Assembly: GCA_004557645.1 (NCBI GenBank)
Contig: SFGI01000041.1
Coordinates: forward strand, 1-21,025
DNA length: 21,025 bases
Reading direction: 5' to 3'
Source: [Eubacterium] saphenum
GTDB taxonomy: Bacteria > Bacillota > Clostridia > Lachnospirales > Anaerotignaceae
In this document: in pieces, positions 16,368 to 21,025 of the stretch
How the letters are laid out: each line of letters starts with the position of its first letter
How positions within the stretch are numbered: position 1 is the first letter of the stretch
Notes under the pieces: model-generated
Databases searched by the model: none
Told to the model about the DNA's origin: nothing
Seen by the model: only the letters and a program-made list of their open reading frames with translations
Position numbers and translations under genes: made by a program

Positions 16368-16394
16368 TTTGTCCTTTTTGCAATATATTGAAAG
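16368..16394 (+). promoter_or_regulatory. Leader/promoter box of the ATPase gene, copy of the binding-protein box
   Basis: TTTGTCCTTTTTGCA (16368-16382) is followed by the palindrome CAATATATTG (16381-16390) containing a TATATT -10-like element, then TTGAAAG. It matches 14222-14248 in 12 of 15 positions of the first part and all of TTGAAAG, at the same distance from the start codon. Confidence 0.45.
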
Positions 16395-16423
16395 TATCTA
16401 AATTCCCAAGGGAGGTCGTTTCC

Positions 16424-17170
16424 ATGCGCCCCATCGTTTCGTTAGAGGACGTCAGCCTGCGCTATCACAGCATCAGCGGGGAGACGCCTGCGGTTTCCCA
16501 TTTGAACCTCACCGTCCAATCAGGCGAATTCATATCTATCGTCGGCCCCAGCGGCTGCGGCAAATCCACCATCCTTTCCATGCTGGCAGGGCTGCTGGCC
16601 CCCTCGGAAGGACATATAGAAGTCAACGGCAATATCGGCTATATGCTCCAAAAGGATTATCTCCTCCATTGGCGCAGCATCCGCTCCAATGCTCTTTTGG
16701 GGCTGGAAATACAGAAAAAACTGACCCCGGAAACGATCGCCTATGTGGATGCCCTTTTGGAACAATACGGTCTGGGGGATTTCAAGGAAAGCTACCCCTA
16801 TCAGCTTTCCGGCGGCATGCGCCAAAGGGTCGCCCTCATCCGCACCCTTGCCATCCGTCCTGATATCCTGCTGTTGGATGAGCCCTTTTCCGCTCTGGAT
16901 TATCAGACCCGTCTTTCCGTTTCCGACGAGATCGGCACCATCATCCGCAAGGAAGGAAAGACCGCCATTCTCGTCACCCATGATATCTCCGAAGCCATCA
17001 GCCTTTCCGACCGGGTGGTCGTGCTAACGAAACGCCCGGCAAAACTGAAGAAAATTTTCCCCATCCGCTTCTCTATGGCAGAGCATACCCCGATGCAGGC
17101 AAGGGAAGCTCCGGAATTCAAAGATTATTTCAACGCGATCTGGAAGGAGTTGGATGTCCATGTTTCATAA
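16424..17170 (+). CDS. ABC importer ATPase (SsuB/TauB type)
   Basis: This 248-residue ATPase drives the importer from the cytoplasmic side. Walker A is GPSGCGKST (41-49), the Q-loop glutamine is Q76 in MLQKDYLLHW, the signature is LSGGMRQR (128-135), Walker B with the catalytic glutamate is ILLLDEPFSALD, and the H-loop is VTHDISEA. MLQKDYLL after Walker A is typical of the nitrate/sulfonate/taurine group. I chose the ATG at 16424 because AAGGGAGG lies 8 bases upstream; the frame is open to a TTG at 16388 that lies inside the promoter box. Its end overlaps the permease start by 17 bases, indicating translational coupling. Confidence 0.94.
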   Translation: MRPIVSLEDVSLRYHSISGETPAVSHLNLTVQSGEFISIVGPSGCGKSTILSMLAGLLAPSEGHIEVNGNIGYMLQKDYLLHWRSIRSNALLGLEIQKKLTPETIAYVDALLEQYGLGDFKESYPYQLSGGMRQRVALIRTLAIRPDILLLDEPFSALDYQTRLSVSDEIGTIIRKEGKTAILVTHDISEAISLSDRVVVLTKRPAKLKKIFPIRFSMAEHTPMQAREAPEFKDYFNAIWKELDVHVS

Positions 17171-17912
17171 AAATGATTTGAAAGCCGTCTCCAAAGAACA
17201 GGCAGCCTTTCTTTCCCGTATACAAAAGCGAAAAACAGCCGTACTGGCTTTGCAGATCATCCTGCTGATCTCCTTTTTCCTTCTCTGGGAGATCGCCGCC
17301 AGGCAGGGATGGATCGACCCCTTCCTGTTCAGCCAGCCCACCCGTATGCTGACTTCCGCCATGGACATGATGCAGGACGGCACCCTTTTCCTGCATATCG
17401 GCACCACCCTTTGGGAAACCGTAGCCGGCTTCCTTTTGGGGACGGTCTTAGGTACTCTGACGGCAGTCCTCCTGTGGTGGAATCGTTTCATCTCTGATGT
17501 GGCAGAGCCCTATCTGGTAGTCCTCAATTCCCTGCCAAAAACTGCTCTGGCTCCCATCATCATTGTCTGGTTCGGGAATAACCAAAGCTCCATCATTCTT
17601 GTGGCTCTCCTGACTTCTGTTGTCGTTACCATCCTCTCTGTCCTGAATGGGTTTCTGCAGGTGGATGAAGAACGCATCAAGCTGATACAGATTTTCGGCG
17701 GCACAAAGTGGCAGGTGCTGACAAAAGTCGTCTTTCCTGCTAATATCCCCTGTATCCTCAACGCTTTGAAGATCAACGTAGGGCTTTCCTTTGTGGGCGT
17801 CATCGTCGGGGAATTTCTGGTAGCCCAAAATGGGTTAGGCTTCCTGATCATCTATGGCGGTCAGGTTTTTAAATTTACACCACCACCGAGAAATGCATCC
17901 TTCTGTAATTGA
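17154..17912 (+). pseudogene. ABC importer permease (SsuC/TauC type), 3' end lost at a recombinase insertion
   Basis: The first 240 residues are a good SsuC/TauC-type inner-membrane permease. TM1 is about residues 30-48, further helices follow, and the EAA loop that contacts the ATPase is IFGGTKWQVLTKVVFP (180-195). Family members continue after GLGFLIIYGGQVFK with roughly 30 more residues forming the last membrane helix. Here the match stops at K240 (nt 17873) and 11 unrelated residues precede a stop at 17912. The recombinase gene on the opposite strand ends at 17875, right at this break. The start at 17154 (or the in-frame ATG at 17160) uses AAGGAG inside the ATPase gene. Without its last helix the protein is probably non-functional unless the element excises. 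Confidence 0.82.
17860..17876. other. Probable recombinase attachment site (one junction) in the permease gene
   Basis: Permease homology ends within GTCAGGTTTTTAAATT, and the recombinase stop codon begins at 17877 on the minus strand. Large serine recombinases typically lie next to one end of their element and cross over at a 2-bp core inside the target gene. The GG or a neighbouring dinucleotide here could be that core, but the second junction is not visible, so the exact crossover is unknown. Confidence 0.5.
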
Positions 17913-19485
17913 TCCTATGGATCTGTACCTCTGTTTCCGGGAAGATATCATATGTGATCACCAGCTTTTCCGGATACACATATATGCTCTGCAAATGCGG
18001 ATACAACAGAGACAATGCAATTTCCCGATCCATCATTTTCTCCAATGCCTGAACAATTCTGCGGATTCTATCATCCATATCCTCCGGTTCCTGCTGCTGC
18101 AAAAGGGCTTCCTCCATATCGGACTTCAGCTTTTTCTCCTGTTCCGAAAAAGCGGCATCTTTCCTTTGATACATGCTTTCATCGATGATCCCATCCAGAT
18201 ATTTATCCAGGAGCTTTTGCCGCTTCTCAGAAAGACTGTGCAGAGCATCCTTTAACCGATAGACCCGATCCTGAGGGGAATTTTTCAAAACTTCCCTTAT
18301 CATTCTGACTGCTTCCTCCAGAAGGTTCCCCTTATTCTGATACAGCCCATTGGCAATTTGCATCAGCAATCCTTCCAGATCCTCATTTTTTAAATGGATG
18401 TTGTCGCACCCTCTGTCTGTTTGCACCTTCCGTACCTTTGGCGTACGATTGGGGTCTGGGGTTTTTCTCCCATTTCTGACATACTCACAGCAGCACCAGC
18501 TGATGACCTGCTCCCCCTTCACCCGCTTATACCGTGTTTGCCAAAAGATGTTTCCGCATAAACCACAAATGATCCTGCTGGACAAGGGATGATTTCCCGG
18601 GTTGAACCCTCGTTTCTTTTCCATGCCTTCTGCACTATGGCTGACTTTTGTTTTCAGATCCATTTTCCGATTTGCTTTTTCCCATAATGCTTCATCAACG
18701 ATAGGCGGCACGCCGTTTTCTTTTGTGACCCACTGTTCTTCCGCCACAGGAAACGTCCTTTTCGCATTAAAATCATAGTGTTTCTTATTCATGACATAAG
18801 TTCCTTTGAACAAAGGATTCCGAATGATCCTTCGGATGGTCCCATCATTGAAGGGATTCCCCGATCTGGAAAAGATTCCTTTATTGGTCAATGTTTTGGA
18901 GATCACCCTTGTGCCATACCCATCCGCACACATCTGAAACATCAGCCTGACGATCTCCGCTTCTTTTTCATTGATGACGACTTCTTTCCCGACTTTATCA
19001 TAACCCCATGTATTGGAAGTGATGAGAACGGTGCCTTTGTTTTTCTGCCTGTTTCTATGGGCATTGTTTATCTTTTTGGAAAGATCTCTGCTGTATTCTT
19101 CCGCAAGGATCGCTTTGATCCCTGTGATCAGTGCATCATCCGAAGAATAAAACCGATTCTCCAGATAAAAAAAGAGCCGTTTTCTGTTTTGCACCAGTTT
19201 ATCTGCAAATAAGTACCAGTCTTTCGTAGATCGCATCAGTCTGTCCTGGGATTTGATGACAATGATCTCAAATTTGTTCGTTTCCATATCCCGAACCAAA
19301 CGATTATATTCCTCTCTGCGTTTTGTCATCGTCCCGGATCTGCCCTCATCCACATATTCATCGACCAAGACCCATCCATTGGAACGGACTGCCTGTTTCG
19401 CTTCTTCGATCTGTTTTTCCAAGGCATTCAACTGCATCTCATCTTCCGTGCTGACTCTGCAATAAATGACCGCCCGATTTGCCAT
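17875..19485 (-). CDS. Large serine recombinase (TnpX/TndX-like integrase)
   Basis: This 536-residue enzyme would integrate and excise a mobile element. The N-terminal resolvase domain (1-150) has the nucleophile S12 in YCRVSTEDE and the arginine-containing KSQDRLMRSTKDW. The Recombinase domain follows (GYGTRVISKTLTNKG, IIRNPLFKGTYV), then a zinc-ribbon region (IICGLCG, then CCC and further cysteines) and a long charged coiled coil (LSEKRQKLLDKYLDG onwards), the standard layout of this class. I chose the ATG at 19485 (MANRAV) with AAAGG upstream. It is on the minus strand with its 3' end at the junction with the interrupted permease. No other mobility or transfer gene is visible. Confidence 0.93.
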   Translation of the reverse strand: MANRAVIYCRVSTEDEMQLNALEKQIEEAKQAVRSNGWVLVDEYVDEGRSGTMTKRREEYNRLVRDMETNKFEIIVIKSQDRLMRSTKDWYLFADKLVQNRKRLFFYLENRFYSSDDALITGIKAILAEEYSRDLSKKINNAHRNRQKNKGTVLITSNTWGYDKVGKEVVINEKEAEIVRLMFQMCADGYGTRVISKTLTNKGIFSRSGNPFNDGTIRRIIRNPLFKGTYVMNKKHYDFNAKRTFPVAEEQWVTKENGVPPIVDEALWEKANRKMDLKTKVSHSAEGMEKKRGFNPGNHPLSSRIICGLCGNIFWQTRYKRVKGEQVISWCCCEYVRNGRKTPDPNRTPKVRKVQTDRGCDNIHLKNEDLEGLLMQIANGLYQNKGNLLEEAVRMIREVLKNSPQDRVYRLKDALHSLSEKRQKLLDKYLDGIIDESMYQRKDAAFSEQEKKLKSDMEEALLQQQEPEDMDDRIRRIVQALEKMMDREIALSLLYPHLQSIYVYPEKLVITYDIFPETEVQIHRINYRRMHFSVVV

Positions 19486-19539
19486 GATCCACCTTTCCAT
19501 AAAAATGATCTATTTTTTTTCATACTGATCGAAAAACAA

Positions 19540-19569
19540 GAAAAGGAACTGCATCAACAGTTCCTTTTC
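19540..19569 (-). terminator. Perfect hairpin at the end of the SHOCT gene
   Basis: GAAAAGGAACTG (19540-19551) and CAGTTCCTTTTC (19558-19569) form a perfect 12-bp stem around a 6-base loop. On the minus strand it is followed by TTGTTTTTC, so it works as a terminator. The SHOCT stop codon (19556-19554) lies in the loop. Confidence 0.7.
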
Positions 19570-19691
19570 AAAAGATCCTCAAGCAATCTTTTGTACTCTT
19601 CTTCTGTTACCAGACCCTTATCAAACAGTATTTGAAAGACTGATTTTAAATTTTCATCCGTTTCCTCATATCCATTCGGGAAATCGTTCAC
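19554..19691 (-). CDS. Small SHOCT-domain protein
   Basis: This 45-residue protein ends in a clear SHOCT (short C-terminal) domain: LFDKGLVTEEEYKRLLEDLL. The N-terminal part, (M)NDFPNGYEETDENLKSVF, is typical of tiny free-standing SHOCT proteins in Clostridia. SHOCT segments are thought to mediate oligomerisation or binding to other proteins; the role of the free form is unknown. I prefer the GTG at 19691, 7 bases after GGGAG; an ATG two codons earlier is too close to that site. The frame stays open about 30 codons further upstream with only a TTG as a possible start. It precedes the recombinase on the same strand, so it may be part of the same element. Confidence 0.7.
   Translation of the reverse strand: MNDFPNGYEETDENLKSVFQILFDKGLVTEEEYKRLLEDLLKRNC
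19569..19593. repeat. Second perfect inverted repeat, adjoining the terminator hairpin
   Basis: CAAAAGAT (19569-19576) and ATCTTTTG (19586-19593) are perfect 8-base arms around 9 bases. It lies inside the last codons of the SHOCT gene and shares a base with the terminator hairpin, giving two hairpins in tandem. Confidence 0.55.
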
Positions 19692-19848
19692 ACCCATTCT
19701 CCCTTTTCCCGTTTTTATATATTTATTGCAGTACAAGCCGAAAAAATCACTGATCTGTAAATCTATATCACCTCATATCCCTTTTTTCATCATATCACTA
19801 GGAGACTCATCCAATTTCCATTTTTTCCGCAAACAAATTGCGACTCAT

Positions 19849-20832
19849 TTACACATAATTTTTTATAATCGTATCGAGATATTCCTTATACTCTCTTTTT
19901 ACATTCTCTGGCCCGGCAATCTGCACCATACTGCCGATCCCGGTCACCCAGCCAAAAAACTGCTGGCTGACCGCAACCAAAGGCTTCACATAGAAATGCT
20001 CCTCATCCACAGGCACCAAAGGAACATCCTGCCCAAAGCGATCCAGCATGACCCCCACCAGGCTATTATGGCAAAGCAAAGTCACCGTTTCATCATAACC
20101 ACCATACATCCCGAAGGTTTTCTTCGCAAAGGCAGCCAGATCAAAGTCCATGAACGTTTCCTTGCCCACACGCCCTTCATCCAAAATATGGATATTCTGT
20201 ATTTTATCAACACGGTAGTGCTTCATGCAGGCAGCAGCTTCATCATAGGCAATCAGATAGTAGTTTTCATCATCCCATGTCAAGGCCCAGGGACTCGCCA
20301 GATACAACGCCCCATTTTTCTTCAGCTGCAGTTCTTTTTTCGTCGTCCATTCCGCATACTGAAAGGCAATTTTTGCATTGGAATGCAAAGCAGTATGTAT
20401 CTGATCCACATTATAATATATGGTTTCATTGATGGTTTTGGGGCGATTATAGATAAACACATCCCGCTGCAGCTGCTGTGCTTCATACTTACTGGTCATT
20501 CCCTCCAGCTTACGGATAAGTTCTTCGGATTTTTTCGTAGTAATAAATTTTGAAGACTGTACGGCATCTACCAGCAGCTTCAGTTCCGGCAATTCAAAAT
20601 TGCGGCTGGCAATATAGTACCCGGGATGAGAGCCTTTCTGCTGCACAATATCGAATCCAAACTGCTGCAATGCTTCAATATCTGTATAGATACTTTTTCT
20701 TTCTGCCTTGATCCCATATTCCTGCAGAGCAGCAGATAAATCGGCTGCAGACATCAAGTGTTTTTCATCCGTCCTCTGTAATAAGATCTGCATCAGACAA
20801 AGGATCTTCATTTTTTGCGTTTGAACAGCCAT
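19849..20832 (-). CDS. WYL-domain transcriptional regulator
   Basis: This 327-residue protein has an N-terminal winged helix-turn-helix (about 1-75, with ERKSIYTDIEALQQFG as the recognition region), a middle linker, and a WYL domain (about 145-220, ASPWALTWDDENYYLIAYD then HYRVDKIQNI), followed by the WCX C-terminal part. WYL domains bind nucleic-acid or nucleotide ligands and control the regulator. The ATG at 20832 lies a few bases after a GGGGGG run, a weak ribosome binding site. It shares strand and moderately AT-rich composition with the recombinase and SHOCT genes. Whether it is element cargo or a chromosomal neighbour cannot be decided without the element's other end. Confidence 0.88.
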   Translation of the reverse strand: MAVQTQKMKILCLMQILLQRTDEKHLMSAADLSAALQEYGIKAERKSIYTDIEALQQFGFDIVQQKGSHPGYYIASRNFELPELKLLVDAVQSSKFITTKKSEELIRKLEGMTSKYEAQQLQRDVFIYNRPKTINETIYYNVDQIHTALHSNAKIAFQYAEWTTKKELQLKKNGALYLASPWALTWDDENYYLIAYDEAAACMKHYRVDKIQNIHILDEGRVGKETFMDFDLAAFAKKTFGMYGGYDETVTLLCHNSLVGVMLDRFGQDVPLVPVDEEHFYVKPLVAVSQQFFGWVTGIGSMVQIAGPENVKREYKEYLDTIIKNYV

Positions 20833-20875
20833 AGTAACCCCCCGATTCCAATTCTATTTGACTTCATGATACCAC

Positions 20876-20919
20876 AAATAACGACAGATGTACCATTTTA
20901 TGTACATCTGTCGTTATTT
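20876..20919. repeat. Perfect 18-bp inverted repeat (terminator or operator)
   Basis: AAATAACGACAGATGTAC (20876-20893) and GTACATCTGTCGTTATTT (20902-20919) are perfect complements around the 8-base spacer CATTTTAT. A T-rich tail follows on the plus strand, so it can serve as a terminator. It begins 43 bases upstream of the WYL regulator's start codon, so an operator role is also possible. The sequence to its right (20920-21025) shows no gene I can support. Confidence 0.7.
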
Positions 20920-21025
20920 TATTTCAGAATCAAACTCATCCGGATCCCATCCAGCCTCTTCCAAAGCCTCTCTTCATTCAGACCACACCTTCCCCAGTTT
21001 TGATCTCTCCCCTGTCAAAAATACC

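Noticed and set aside
19740..21025. Search for the missing permease 3' end and the second attachment junction
   Set aside because: No frame in the intergenic gaps encodes a recognisable permease C-terminus, and no second copy of the GTCAGGTTTTT core was found; the element's other end is not in view.
20920..21025. Possible end of a minus-strand gene entering from the right edge
   Set aside because: All three minus-strand frames hit stops within about 105 bases and none shows a recognisable protein end.
1..21025. CRISPR arrays, tRNA or rRNA genes, and insertion-sequence transposases
   Set aside because: No regularly spaced repeats, tRNA cloverleaf or anticodon patterns, rRNA sequence or DDE transposase motifs were seen by eye.

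Overview
The window looks like the chromosome of a low-to-mid GC, Gram-positive anaerobe of the class Clostridia, probably in or near Lachnospirales/Anaerotignum. The evidence is strong AGGAGG-type ribosome binding sites, lipoprotein signal peptides of Gram-positive type, a sporulating-Clostridia type polysaccharide deacetylase, a DUF3842 protein, and the gene order polA-coaE-lytic transglycosylase. The placement comes from protein character only; no search was run.

Layout. Positions 1-477 are AT-rich foreign-looking DNA holding the start of an HU-like gene. This DNA abuts, and has removed the 5' end of, a polysaccharide deacetylase gene (to 1074). From about 1080 to 17870 the DNA is ordinary, densely packed chromosome. 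It holds a TrmH-family RNA methyltransferase (-), a LUD-domain protein and a YaiI/DUF188 protein (+), and a fumC-malic enzyme operon (-) that diverges from an operon for a thiamine-binding protein, a HAD hydrolase and DUF3842 (+). Next comes a five-gene minus-strand operon: polA, coaE, lytic transglycosylase, an OppA-type lipoprotein and a GalT-like enzyme. Last is a locus for an SsuABC/NMT1-type ABC importer: a binding lipoprotein (+), a small membrane protein and an isochorismatase-like hydrolase (-), then the ATPase and permease (+).

From about 17870 the DNA changes again. The permease loses its C-terminal end exactly where a large serine recombinase gene (-) begins. The recombinase is followed by a tiny SHOCT-domain gene, a WYL-domain regulator, and an 18-bp perfect inverted repeat near the right edge. 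The missing permease end is not seen in the rest of the window, so the inserted element either runs past 21025 or removed it.

The main story is therefore a block of housekeeping and transport genes with mobile DNA at both edges, each edge having broken a host gene. I do not see a convincing new biological system. The best leads are the recombinase/SHOCT element in the permease, the shared leader sequence that ties the two separated halves of the ABC importer together, and the non-canonical HSHWQ GalT-like enzyme coupled to a solo peptide-binding lipoprotein.
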